Origin: Galaxea fascicularis
Taxonomy: Eukaryota; Cnidaria; Anthozoa; Scleractinia; Euphylliidae
Direction: 5' to 3'
Length of the DNA stretch: 64,000 nt
Assembly: GCA_948470475.1 (NCBI GenBank)
Contig: OX419347.1
Location: 1,014,501-1,078,500, forward strand
Part shown: one piece after another, positions 10,411 to 20,577 of the stretch
Layout of the letters: the number at the start of each line of letters is the position of its first letter
Position numbering within the stretch: position 1 is the stretch's first letter
Made by a program: the position numbers and the translations under genes
Notes under the pieces: model-generated
Told to the model about the DNA's origin: nothing
What the model saw: only the letters and a program-made list of their open reading frames with translations
The model's database searches: none

Positions 10411-11290
10411 TGGGGACACCAAAATAAAATAAAATAAAAAAAATATGCGCTGAACTAAACTGTAAATATTTTTCGTATACAAAAATATAGTCTTAAATAA
10501 AAATTATTGAAGGACAAAGACAACTTAAATGCCCAACTTGTTTTAGAAAACCGCCTGACGAAAGACATCGCTGTTTTGTCTAGTTAATCTCTGATAGCCT
10601 TTTGTGCCTATAGAATGCATGTCAGTTTTTAGCGTCTTCAAATTGGCCTTTGAAACGATTTTTAACTCGACTGAAGTAGTTTAATCTCTTTCCAACACAG
10701 CAGAATACATTCAGTAGGATTCATTTGATCTTCGTTACACAGCCAGTGTAAGCTGCTTAATTCATTTTAGAGCGCGCACTAATTGAAAGTTTTACAACTT
10801 GCATATAAACCGGAAAAACAACACCCGAACAAGTAATTCAAATCAATAGCGAATGTTCTGTGGTCGCCCTGGGTAGCACACCAGCAGTCTGTCGTCGTCC
10901 AAAACCAGATAACATAACCAGAAATGCCACCTGACAGTTCAACACTGGTCAATATCATAAATTAATATAGTGAATAAAAATGCCGCACTTATGAAAAACC
11001 TCGCACAACATTTTTTAACACCACTGAGGCAAAAGTCGTGCTTTTGGTAGCCTCCTTTGAACGGCGACTTAGAAGTTTACAATTAAGCCACATGAGGCAG
11101 AGAAGGGGATTCAAAGGACCAATTTCCTTACAAAAAATTTACCCTGAAACCTGACTCGAACTGTGAACCGGGTTCAGTGGGATACTCAGACGAGCTCCAC
11201 CGCAGATAGAATTGGTTGGCCACCATAGGCGGCAATCGTGGAGTTGTAAACCGTGAGGAATTCTAGTATTAAATAAAATAGAGTCCTTAC
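10411..11290. other. No gene seen; A-rich start may continue a retrotransposon tail
   Basis: Starts with an AAATAAAATAAAATAAAA run and continues AT-rich. No splice-bounded frame is visible before exon D. Confidence 0.4.
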
Positions 11291-11428
11291 TTCTTCTGTA
11301 TCGTCTTCGAGCCTTTTTATCAAGCCAAACGTTTCGCCACTTTCAACTGCAACTTCAAATTCGGAAATTTCCAACTGATCCTCTTCCATGTTGCTCAGTG
11401 AAAAGCTTCTGACAGTCTCTTTATTCAT
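11291..11428 (-). CDS. Candidate exon D of the acidic exon family
   Basis: 46 codons on the minus strand ending at a donor GAA|GTAAGG in phase 0. Two starts are possible: Met at 11428 or Met at 11389. The second gives MEEDQLEISEFEVAVESGET and has the better Kozak context (A at -3, G at +4). The core ESGETFGLI resembles ESSEIFYLA of exon C, and the exon is acidic like A to C. Homology is weaker than among A, B and C, so membership of the family is tentative. Confidence 0.4.
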
Positions 11429-11877
11429 ACATATTGATCTAAATTATTCGCTCTCTAGCTATCTATTTATTTTAGTCATTAATGTTTAGGGATCGTTAAT
11501 TAGGCTAATCATTACATTCAACATTAAAGTGAAAACTATGAAAAAGGCGTATTATGTGTCCTAAAATCATTTTGGGTTCTCTTCAAAGGATTTCGCGTTA
11601 GGAAATTATCTGATTCAGTCAAGTTTAGCTTGATGCCTAACTGATTTGAAAAAAAAATTAGCGAGTTCAATTTGAGCAGGCGTGGACCAAATTTCTTTTA
11701 TGGTGTTTCATTAATGCCAACAGACTTAAACACAGTGGGGAAAACATCGTACAGCAAAAAAATTTCGGCAGCTTTTAGAGGAAATTTTGTCAACTTACAT
11801 CGCCTAAACTAGAACTGAATTCGGCAATCCATCAAGAAATGAAGTTTATTCGTTTCTTCGGAGTATTCATCAGGCCT
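11429..11877. other. No gene seen
   Basis: AT-rich non-coding DNA between exon D and the GGGCCCG-ended element. Confidence 0.4.
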
Positions 11878-12107
11878 GGGGCCCGTTTCTCAAAAGTCCC
11901 GGTAACTTAACGGGCCCACAAACCATATTTTGAACTCAAAATCTCAACAAAAGTAGGGAGTGTTCTGACCTCTAATGAAGTCCATTTTGTTTCCTGATAA
12001 CTTAATTTACTATATAATTTTCAAATATTTTGAAACTCCTATCTGGAATGAAAAACAAAACTGCTTAACGGGCCCGGTAATTACCAGGAGCTTCGAGAAA
12101 CGGCCCC
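11878..12107. mobile_element. MITE-like element with GGGGCC(C)GTTTCTC terminal inverted repeats
   Basis: Left end GGGGCCCGTTTCTCAAAAG, right end GAGAAACGGCCCC. A second inverted block (AACGGGCCC near 11909-11917 and CTTAACGGGCCCGG near 12064-12077) lies just inside. The interior of about 140 bp is AT-rich and non-coding. From memory, elements with this GTTTCTCGAAA-type end are common in cnidarian and some other invertebrate genomes. The superfamily is not assignable here. Confidence 0.75.
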
Positions 12108-12122
12108 CTGGCCAGGAGTAGC

Positions 12123-12345
12123 AGTGGGATACCAATATACCCGCTATTTCCTCCCCAAGATACCAATATACCTGAAAATCATGATACTTAATACCTAAAA
12201 TTATTTTGAAACGATACTAAATACCTGAAAATGAATCTGAATACCTAAAATACAGGAAAAACTAAATACTTTATATCCGAATTTTGACAAAAAAATACCA
12301 TATACCTCAATTAAAACGGCCCGGGATACCGTATACCCAAAACCC
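12123..12345. repeat. Degenerate ATACC / TACCTAAAAT short tandem repeat
   Basis: Motifs such as GATACCAATATACC and AATACCTAAAAT recur about ten times at irregular spacing on the plus strand. The 86- and 72-codon frames across it are products of the repeat. Confidence 0.6.
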
Positions 12346-13228
12346 ATGGCCGGGCCTGATTCATATCCATCATGGCATCGCTTTAACCTTAAATTCTTAC
12401 ATGCCCAGCTGCCAGGCCTACTTAGCTCACTGTAATTATGTCTGTTTGAATTTACCTTCACCCAGTAAATTGGCTGTCATAATTGAAGCTTCTGGTAATT
12501 AGTCAGCATCTTATTATATTGAAGTTTCTACTAATTTCTTCTTCTTTTCTTCTTACCTCTTTCCATCCCTCCCAGTCCTTCGTTGTTTCAAGCCATGCCG
12601 CATCCCAGTCGCTGCAGGCGGAGTGTTTTAGTCAATAAGAGCTTGTCCAAGCAACCCAACGAGAACAGCTTACACATTTGTCGATCTCAGGAATGTTGTT
12701 TATTCACGAGTCTGCGCGCAGAAACTGTTTGCACTGATGTTCCATGAATTACAAGCTGTAGAATAAAATAGAAAATCAATCATCTGACGGCAAGGTTGAT
12801 AGGTCCTGAAGTCATTCCGTGACGATGGTATAGACTTTCCATCCGACCCATAAACACCTGTTAATAAACTCTAAGGATGCATAGTTAAAAACTTGAATAA
12901 CTTCTTAAGTATGTTTAAAAATCTTTATTTCTTGTCAACAACCCTGTACCCTGTATCTCTACGTTTTTCATGGAGTATGTCCCTAAGCTTGCATAAATCG
13001 CTCTTATCTTGTATCTCTATTGAGAGGATGGAGGCTTTCGTGAATTGTTTTGACTTCTCGATTTAATGATACGTTTCAGAACTAATAAGTGTTTTCCGTT
13101 CTTGGCGTACTATCAGTCTTAACTTGACAGCAGACAGTTAAAATTTCGAGTGATCGAAGTTTTACTCACGGAATCCTGAAAATTGCGTCAAGGGCTGGGA
13201 CACACCTTGATGACATTCAATAACAATA
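12346..13228. other. No gene seen
   Basis: Non-coding sequence with a short pyrimidine tract at about 12535-12570. No supported gene, tRNA or element. Confidence 0.4.
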
Positions 13229-13320
13229 CTGGCCTCCCATGCCACGCAGTCGTGTTTAGGGGAGTCGTAATTCATCTGTGAAACACGGCTCCCCTATAAA
13301 GAACTACGCGGGAGGCTAGC
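13229..13320. mobile_element. 92-bp imperfect hairpin element
   Basis: Outer arms GGCCTCCC / GGGAGGC and inner arms TTTAGGGGAG / CTCCCCTATAA form an imperfect palindrome around a 20-base loop. A third distinct short inverted-repeat family in this window. Non-coding. Confidence 0.6.
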
Positions 13321-13756
13321 GAAAATACCAATAAAGATGTTTAGTGCTGCGTGTCACGCCTGCAACTAGCGACGATTTTATACCAATTCTGTAGGCAGTA
13401 GACGAACTCAATCATAGTGACTCTTCTAATTGAAGTTTATTTTTCGTGTGTCAAGTCTAAATAATAGTTCACACTCGGGGCTTGTACTGCAAAGTCTGGA
13501 AAACCCAGTGTTTTGAACATGCGAGTTCACCCTTTTAACGCGCCAGTCCAGGTATTCTTCCGTCTCCGCTTTGGCGCAACAGTTTCCCGCGCACGGTCTT
13601 TCTTATTTACTCGTTATTGTTTCTTTTGTTTCAAGTTCAATGAACTAAACTAATGAACTAAAGTAAGTGAGTGATGTATATGAAATGAATCATATGAACT
13701 GCGGAAATGGAATAGAATGACGACTGATCCTCGCAGTTGTGAACGCAATTATATGC

Positions 13757-13783
13757 AATAGGCCATATTCGTATTCTCGGTAT
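13757..13783. mobile_element. Terminal remnant of the 156-bp hairpin element
   Basis: 27 bases (from AATAGGCCATATTCG through CTCGGTAT) match the tip of the element at 6537-6692, copy-1 type. The rest is absent and the match ends exactly where a SINE head begins. Confidence 0.75.
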
Positions 13784-13870
13784 CCGTGACCTCGCGATAC
13801 GGGTGCGACGCTCTAAACAACTCAGCTATGAAGCCACTGACATTGGGAGCAAGTCAATTGTAGGTTCAAA
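13784..13870 (-). mobile_element. Truncated tRNA-derived SINE
   Basis: On the minus strand the segment contains ATAGCTGAGTTGTTTAGAGC, a clear Pol III A box and D-arm, then a run ending GAGGTCACGG. The B box that should follow is cut off at the hairpin remnant. The upstream part (ATGTCAGTGGCTTC) resembles, from memory, a SINE head widespread in anthozoan genomes. Confidence 0.55.
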
Positions 13871-13929
13871 TTTTCCCGTGAAGAACTTAAGTAAAGTAAA
13901 ATAGGCTAGTCGTCAGACGAAGTATCTGA

Positions 13930-14360
13930 GCTCCCGCGAAAATTCCCTCCCACGCGTCTCATCTGCTCGCGAGAGCCAATTTTCGCGCGCGTTCTAGTGT
14001 TTTCACTCGCTTTGTCATACCAAAGAAGTAGTAACCGCTATTCAAATACTAAAAAAAACCAACTTAAATAGGTACGAGTGAAGGAGCAAACGTGAAACAG
14101 TAGTTGAATTGTTCAATGCCAGTCTGAAGAACGTGTTCTATTTTTTTGTCTTTCATTTATTAAAGATTCTTTTCGTGGAGGAAAGAGGAGTCTGCGATTT
14201 GCCTAATTTGCATATATGCCAGCCGACGTCAACATTTCCCGCCATTTAAAACCAGCCAATCAGAATAATGTCAACACAGCATAAACTAGCCAATCAGGAA
14301 AAAGTATTTGACATCACGTGCTTTAATATGAGCGCGGCGCAAAGTTCAAACTTCACTCCG
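13930..14360 (+). promoter_or_regulatory. CpG-rich promoter-like region with E2F-like, CCAAT and E-box motifs
   Basis: CpG-dense sequence in an AT-rich setting (several CGCG near 13970-14000 and GCGCGGCGC near 14332). Motifs: TTTCCCGCC at 14235-14243 (E2F-like), two CCAATCAG sites at about 14256 and 14290 (NF-Y-like), and CACGTG at 14315-14320. The coding start at 14476 lies about 120-240 bases downstream, a normal distance for an animal Pol II promoter. The motif calls are by eye. Confidence 0.45.
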
Positions 14361-14475
14361 CCGTCAAAATCTTGAAATCCAGGTGGACAGGTTGCAGAAG
14401 AAAAAGTTTACAGATTTAAACCTTTTTTACGCTATATTACTTGTAGAAAAAAGAGAAAATAGAAACAGCCTTCGT

Positions 14476-14505
14476 ATGACGAAGAATACATTCAAAGATG
14501 TCCAG
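14476..14505 (+). CDS. Candidate first coding exon (MTKNTFKDVQ) of an unidentified plus-strand gene
   Basis: ATG at 14476 opens ten codons, MTKNTFKDVQ, ending at a consensus donor CAG|GTGAGT in phase 0. It sits just downstream of the CpG-rich region with CCAAT motifs. The next good acceptor in range (TTTTCAG at 15877-15883) starts a phase-0 Q/N/S-rich frame. With only ten residues no family can be assigned. The alternative is an untranslated leader exon. Confidence 0.4.
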
Positions 14506-15883
14506 GTGAGTGCTTCAGTGTAAGCTGTTTGTTACATTTTGAAGCAGTCACGCGCCGAGATTTTAACATGCCACACAACCCAAATTTCCGTCAGAGAAAA
14601 ATAGTTTTTTCGCTGGTTTGGTAATTTACTATATCTTCATGTTTTTTAATTAATTTATTTTCTTTTGTCTTAAGTTAAATTCCAGTTTATACCAGAAAAT
14701 TCTCGAGAAAACAAAGAATTTCACACTTCTTCATTGAGACAACACGCGCCGGGTCACCGAAACATTTCGTCGGTTTTTGAAAGTGTTGTTCAATTTTCAC
14801 GCGATAAATAAAAGCTAAAACCCAAATTATTTTTTGTTTTTAGAGCCTTCCACAGTCGTCCGCTAATTATAAATAAGTAGAGATTTAGTTCGTAATATGT
14901 TTTTGTTTCGCAATTTCACTGTTGACGCACTGCTTTGTCCCCGGGAAGAATATTTTGAAATTACGCTCGAATAATACATATTCAAAGTTCTCTCTGTACT
15001 TTAAATGTTTTTGGATAACCACTTGAATTAATAAAAGCGTTCAACCCGCAAAATATCCGAGTAAAAACATGACATGTCTTTTGTAAATTAAGAGAACAAA
15101 TGGCCCGAAAATTGGTTCACATAAACTTTTAAGTTTCGCAAGTAGATTAACGCTAAAACCCGGAGTTGCAAAATGGTTTAAAATTACACGTGTGGAACGA
15201 AGGCTCGGAATTTTCGGAAATAATCCTTGTTTTTCGACATAAAAAATTATAACAAATACAATTAATATTTCGTGTGAGATCAGCAAAATATCTCTTGTCG
15301 CAAGTGTCGCGCGCAAATTTCCGTGCCGTAAATAAACACAAGACAACATTGTTTTCTTTTCGGAAATTTCTGCAGTTGCCCGTCAATTTTTTCAAGAGCA
15401 TAGTCGTTCAAATTCTTGACATTCCGGTTTCCAAGGGGTCGCCTGCCCGAGAACATAATTTAAAATCATGTGCGATAAAAAAATATCCGCAGATTATCGC
15501 TGTTGGTTATTTTTGTCGCGATGCGATGACTCATTGTTGTAAGCGTGCTTTGGAGGCGGGGAAGGAGGAGGGGTGGAGAACCGAAATTGAATGTAAATTT
15601 GCATTAATAATTTCTTTGGGAGACCTTGGTCTTCTACTTAGAAGGGAAAGTAAAAATGACAAGCCTCAAAAGTGAGACTATCAATGATATTTTATTTTTT
15701 ACTTGACAATATAACTCACTTGACAACAAAAATCATTATTTATTCTAGTTTCCTAATTTGCCCAAGAAAAAAGCCTTTGATGTCATTTGACAAGTAATGC
15801 ATATTACATAAAACAACAGGTATATAATATTATACTTGTCAATTAATTTAAGTTGATAATGTTCTCCTGCTTTCACTTTTCAG
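14506..15883 (+). other. Probable intron; holds one long frame of uncertain meaning
   Basis: Lies between the donor at 14506 and the acceptor ending at 15883. The plus frame 15274-15675 (133 codons, ending RRESKNDKPQK) is the longest frame outside the array other than the retrotransposon. It has no clear splice borders or family motif, and a 102-codon minus frame overlaps it. I treat both as unproven. Confidence 0.35.
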
Positions 15884-16141
15884 TTCTTGTCCCCAAAGTC
15901 ACTCAGCCAGCCAATCACCAAATGTTAAGCTTCCGAACCACAGCATCACCAACAGAATAACCACCAGAACCCAGTAAAAAGCTTCAGTCACTTCAACTCC
16001 ACTTTCCAGACAAATCAGACAACCAGTCCCACTACCTCTTCCATTCCAGCCCACTTTGTCCTAAATACAGCAGCCCATAGTCCAGTCTCCATGCCACAGC
16101 CCTACCAGTTTCCATCTGATCAGCCCAAGCCAGCCATGTAG
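15884..16141 (+). pseudogene. Q/N/S/T/P-rich exon with one in-frame TAA, at the left edge of the array
   Basis: After the acceptor TTTTCAG the phase-0 frame reads FLSPKSLSQPITKC, a TAA stop at 15926-15928, then 70 open codons. These include PQHHQQNNHQN, TFQTNQTTSPTTSS and VSMPQPYQFPSDQ, up to TAG at 16139. The composition is like a low-complexity activation or linker region. The last part (VSMPQPYQFPSDQ) is conserved in every array unit, while the first part has drifted. One C-to-T change of a CAA codon would explain the TAA, so this looks like a recently broken copy. A splice variant that avoids the stop is not excluded. Confidence 0.4.
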
Positions 16142-17125
16142 AACTAAGATGAAAGATGCTTTGTTGTAGTAAGTCAAATTCCTTCTGGGTTGGGAATGGG
16201 GGGTAAATAGAGCTCTGGATGAACCTTACAAAGCACACTTTACACACACACCTTCGGCGAGATGTCCATGGACTTCATGTTCGGCTCGACTTAATTACTG
16301 TAGTAAGATTAGTTTTAGTGGGACCCAAGGTGTGGTATGGCTCCTCCCTTTAGGCTCTCATTACTGATAATGGGTTCTTTTGCAGGTTATTCGGCTGGCA
16401 ACAAAACTTCAAATGACTGATTTCTTTTTCTTCGATTTATTCGGCGTTTCTTCGTTTTTTTCATCATCATCCGTTGGACTTTTCTTCAGTATCAAGCCAC
16501 CTCTTTTGGACAAGAAGATGCTTCATCGTCGTCATCTTCGATGGAACCTCCCGCTTAGATTGCGCCTAATTGAAATTGAATTTCTTTCTAACACTTCACT
16601 TACAGTCAAAGCACTGATTTAAGTGAAGGTATTTCTCGTAAGGTTCAACCAGACATAATTAATGTAGTTAAGTGTTAAACTTAATGACTAATTTAGGAAG
16701 CAGGCTGTTCAGCTGTTGTGGGGAGACCCTATTTGGGAACTCCTTACAAGTTCAGCAGTCTCTTTGATAGAAGATACATAGTTAGGTTAGGCTCGCAATT
16801 TTGAGGCAGGCGTTACCTCTGAAAAATTGAAAAATTACTATGTTTTCAAAAAAAAAGTCAGATGACAGGGAATAAAATAGATTTCAATAATTGATCAAAA
16901 ACAAAATCTGATTTGAAACTGAGGTAACTGCTTACTGTCAACTTTGCGAGAATAGATTTGTGTTCAGGCTAAACTTTACATCATAGCTAAAACTTACTTT
17001 CAGGGTAAGCTGTGATTGGCTGGCTCAACTTCATTTAATTTGAAGAGAACCTCTTTTCACAGTTTACTCAAGGGAACCAATGGGACAACACACACATCCT
17101 AGTTAAGCATAGTTATAGATATTAA

Positions 17126-17284
17126 GTAGCTACCAACGCGGACCAATCGACGACGACCACCAACAACACAGAGGACCAAGATGACCAGCATTTCTACAGC
17201 TAGGAGCAAGACACTGTGAAATCCATATTGCAGAATGCAGACTTGAAAAGCTTTCCAGCTTGGAACTACATTAGCCTTAACAAG
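17126..17284 (+). pseudogene. Decayed coding trace in the unit (single TAG inside a 53-codon frame)
   Basis: In U1 the frame reads VATNADQSTTTTNNTEDQDD, QHFYS, then TAG (17201), then EQDTVKSILQNADLKSFPAW and NYISLNK, up to a consensus donor AAG|GTATGA. Both sides of the stop look like protein and stay in one frame. The TAG is present in all five units. Differences between units are mostly amino-acid changing, so there is no sign of present-day constraint. The family is unknown. Homologous positions in the other units lie about 9.27 kb apart. Confidence 0.25.
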
Positions 17285-18451
17285 GTATGATGGAGTTCCC
17301 AGTGGATAGCTTTCTTCTACAGTCTACAGTATGTGTTTTACAGGTGTCATTTGATTAGGCAAGTAGTCACAGGTAGATGGGAGGCTTCTTTCACATTGAC
17401 AGGATTCACACTTAGATAAGCATGCTTGTCTCCTTGTTAATTTTGTCTTGTGAAAGAAAAATCCTGTTAGAAGGCCCTGCATTGCACCTTGCAGGCACAG
17501 ATCGTCTACAAATGGTAGGCGTAGCTAGCCTTCACATCGACGATCTCATGCGAAACAACCACATCTGGAGCAGTTGCCAGTGGAAATTAACTCCTGACAT
17601 TTGCCAGCCCAAAGTGCAGATCCAATAATTCTCATCAGAAACATTCTACTGCATTCACAATCAACCGTCCAATGCCGAGGCAAAAACAACACACCTGTGG
17701 AATGGCACTAGAACTGGCTGGCCGAAGACTCCAAACGGACTTCAAGATCATCCTTCGTCCTATGTAGTTAGTTTAAGTAGTTGATATAGCTGCCAATGCG
17801 GCGATGACAGCTCAAGATTACAGCACTGGAGGAGACCTACGGACAATAAACAGTGGTCATTAGCTATTAAGAAGTGTAGGCAGAAGATAGAGATACAAAT
17901 ATTAAAATTATATATTAATGCATTAAAAAATCATTCAGCTGTTTCAACCAACACTGATATAAACATTAATGGGGAAAACAAAATGAATTTATGAGATCAG
18001 AAAGATACAATGCTTTGGAGGGTGGCTTAAAAAACCTTAAAACTCAAATTTTAATTCGCTTCTGCATTTACTAATTAATGCAGAAGTGGACAATTGAACT
18101 TTGATGAAAACAAAAATTACTGTGATAAAGGCAGCTTACAATGTATGCTGTTCAATGTTATGTTCCAAAAATGCATTACATGTGTAAAGATCAAGTGTCA
18201 GTGTTTGTTGAAACAGTTGCGTTACTGTTAAAATTGGCCAGCCAGTTCACACTTTAGGGTAAGTGAGGTCCTGGCTACCAACACAGACATCCAAGACAGT
18301 TCTGACAGAAACCAAAGAGCCTAACATGACGACTGTGGCGTGCCAGTGTGCGTGGTGGAGACTGAAGCGATACAGCAACCCACACAAGGTGGGGCCAATT
18401 TTCATGGTACAACGTTTGCTACAAATTGTTGCAGGCTCGGGACATGTGAGC

Positions 18452-18560
18452 GTCATCAGATAATATTGACATGGCTCTGATACCAGGATTCCAACCTGGA
18501 ATATTGGTGAGAGGCGACTAAGATCATCTCTACACCAGCATGTGAATATTATCAGATGAC
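18452..18560. repeat. 109-bp inverted repeat within each unit (U1 copy)
   Basis: Arms GTCATCAGATAATATT and AATATTATCAGATGAC, extending to about 22 bp with two mismatches, surround a core holding CCAGGATTCCAACCTGG. Equivalent copies: 27732-27840, 37003-37111, 46609-46717 and 59320-59428, the last with a mutated right tip. It may be an old MITE-like insertion amplified with the unit. Confidence 0.7.
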
Positions 18561-19951
18561 ACTAACATGATACCAGACCAGGATTCAAACCTGGTAACAA
18601 ACACTCAAGTATCTGGCAGGTGATTGTGCTTGTAACACTGCACTATCTCTGCTTCCTAGTTTACAACTTCAGCAATTTCAAAATCATGAAAACTTTGTGC
18701 ATCAGTTTTAACAAAGGTTGCACCAAGTTAATTGGTCTGAAGCTACTGACACTACAACCTGGCATGAGGTACGTGGTAATCGCGCGCGATGATGTATGAC
18801 TTGCAAGACACAGGAAGGCAACATCACAACCAAATTATTCTGTTTCCATTAATTTTGAGAAAAGCCATAGAACTTTAAACTTTTGAATAGCATTTACTAG
18901 GAAGCTTGGATTTGAAGGTTCAACCAAAAAAATGGATGTTTTTGATGTTGACTTCAGGTGTAATGCATCATACAGCTGCTTCGGATTAAGACATTCGGCT
19001 TTCGGCTTCAGACTTTCGACTTCCTACATCGGCTTACGACTGTCATCTCAGATTTCTTAATTCATTTTTCGGTGTTTTGCATCTTCGATTTCGATCCTGG
19101 TTGAACACTTCGTCTTCTTTTTCCGGCTCTTCCGACTACGAACACATCGACGTTGCTATTGACAAAGGCAATAGCAACTAAATACCATCAATCGCAATCA
19201 TCGTCTGGAGGCTCCCTGAGTGTTTCAACAGTCGTGCCAATAGTTGTTGACACAGAAACACTTTTGGTTTCACCAGATGCCAAATTTTTTCAGCTTAGGA
19301 GCGCATCCCACCAGATACGCATATGAAACTTTGTAACTCATCATTGAAGACAAATAAAACTTTCACAACACATTCTTTAATGCTGTTGGTGTGGTTCTTT
19401 TAACACTACTCAAGTTAAAGTACTAACAAAATTTTATTGCAGGGTTTCATCTTTCGGCACATTTTGATCGCGTCTTCAGTATCTGCGAACTCTACAAAAT
19501 AAACAATATTGCTTCCACAGCTACTAATGCAGGTGCTTGTTTTGCAGGAACTAATTTTTTTTTATTTTCAGGGTCGCAAAATAAATATTCAAACAATACT
19601 AATCTTCATTTTATTTCAGGATGTTTTAACTTTTAACACATTAAAGGCAACACAGTTAAAATAATTCTCATGTAAATCTTTTAGGAACCGGCATTAATAA
19701 AACAAAGAAAAAACTGTTGTCCGTGTGGTTTCTCTTACTGTAAACAACTGATATCTTAACTTTTTCTTTCAGCAACTTTCTTAATTGCAGGGCGTCGGTA
19801 AAAAGGTCATAAAAGGAATCTAGGAAAATGTTCCATGAGTGATGCTGTGTTAAAAAACTGTAAACCAGAAACAATAAAGGAATGAAAACCTGTTGTCACT
19901 TGTTCTTTCTTAACAAATATTCAGTCAAGAGTAACCTTGATTTTTTTTCAG

Positions 19952-20012
19952 GATCATTTTGTCTTTAGGTTACAGAAAGAAGACATTAGCCCAAGCGGCC
20001 AGTTTTCACAAG
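19952..20012 (+). pseudogene. Candidate exon alpha of an unidentified split frame (U1 copy)
   Basis: 61 nt between a polypyrimidine acceptor (TTTTTTTTCAG) and a consensus donor AAG|GTAAGT. In the frame that joins downstream it contains GYRKKILAQAASFHK (alanine-rich helix-like) in U2-U5; U1 reads the same frame with minor change. It joins in phase 0 to exon beta. Type and function are unknown. U2 copy: 29223-29283. Confidence 0.3.
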
Positions 20013-20068
20013 GTAAGTCTTGAGATAAGGCTCTGAACTGACTTCTACTAACCTGTTTGTGTGCTTAG

Positions 20069-20140
20069 ATTCCAGATACTCCTTATACAGTACAAAATGG
20101 CAACGTCAGCCTGGTAGAGAGATTCCTACAGAGGTGGATT
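20069..20140 (+). pseudogene. Candidate exon beta of the same split frame (U1 copy)
   Basis: 72 nt between acceptor GTGCTTAG and donor ATT|GTAAGC, exactly 24 codons. It reads IPDTPYTVQNG then VSLVERFLQRWI (U2 form). The alternative frame DSRYSLYSTKW is open in U1-U4 but stops in U5 (TGA), which favours the first frame. Other copies: 29340-29411, 38620-38691 and its duplicate 38946-39017, and 60937-61008. I do not recognise the family. Confidence 0.3.
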
Positions 20141-20345
20141 GTAAGCACAGTGTAAGATATAAACCCAAGATTTGTATGCAGAATGTGAGAAATCAAACCA
20201 AAACCAAGAGCTTTGACATCTATTTTGTTCATGCAGGTACATGTCTAGTTATGACTACAATACATGTTACATAATGTTACATGTAGGTTACAGCTGTTAC
20301 AGGAAGGAAGGAGAAAAAGCTGAGATGAAGACATTTATTTAGCAA

Positions 20346-20421
20346 AGCTGGATGGGATTCAAACCCATGCAAAAGAAATTAGCTCTTTTAAGACATGTCT
20401 ACCTCACTGGGTAGTCCAGGA
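20346..20421 (-). repeat. tRNA-like segment in each unit (D-arm and T-arm recognisable)
   Basis: On the minus strand: a perfect D-stem CTACC-CAGTGA-GGTAG and a perfect T-arm ATGGG-TTTGAAT-CCCAT, with spacing like a tRNA, but a poor acceptor stem. This fits a degraded tRNA-derived element rather than a working tRNA. U2 equivalent is about 29617-29691. Confidence 0.5.
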
Positions 20422-20464
20422 AAGAAAAGACATCAAAATTATTACAGTGTATTGATTTTATTAC

Positions 20465-20513
20465 TAGGATTCAAACCCATGGAAAAGAAGAGCTCTGACT
20501 GCATCAGTTAGCA
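20465..20513 (-). repeat. Second tRNA-like segment in each unit
   Basis: Minus strand: TTGCTAACTGATGCAGTCAG resembles an A box, followed by ATGGGTTTGAATCC, a B box. The downstream half of the T-stem is incomplete in U1 (CCTAG) and better in U2 (CCCAG, about 29735-29787). A third similar segment lies at about 24755-24830 in U1, and two T-arm-like stretches lie near 18490 and 18575. Confidence 0.45.
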
Positions 20514-20577
20514 ATTCCTCAACTTTTGAAATTGCAAAAATTATTACTACTCTAACTTGTCTGTATTATTAGCGCAG

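Noticed and set aside
12201..12502. Overlapping 86- and 72-codon frames on opposite strands.
   Set aside because: They are generated by the degenerate ATACC repeat.
15274..15675. 133-codon plus frame just left of the array.
   Set aside because: No family motif. Two minus frames overlap it. It lies in the probable intron between 14505 and 15884.
15884..17300. A non-standard genetic code (TAA/TAG read as Gln), suggested by stops inside Q-rich frames.
   Set aside because: The retrotransposon ORF and the ankyrin exons use standard stops and some units have TGA at related positions; simple C-to-T decay explains the pattern.
20346..20421. A functional tRNA gene in each unit.
   Set aside because: D- and T-arms are good, but the acceptor stem pairs poorly, the anticodon arm is irregular and no T-run terminator follows; a degraded tRNA-derived element fits better.
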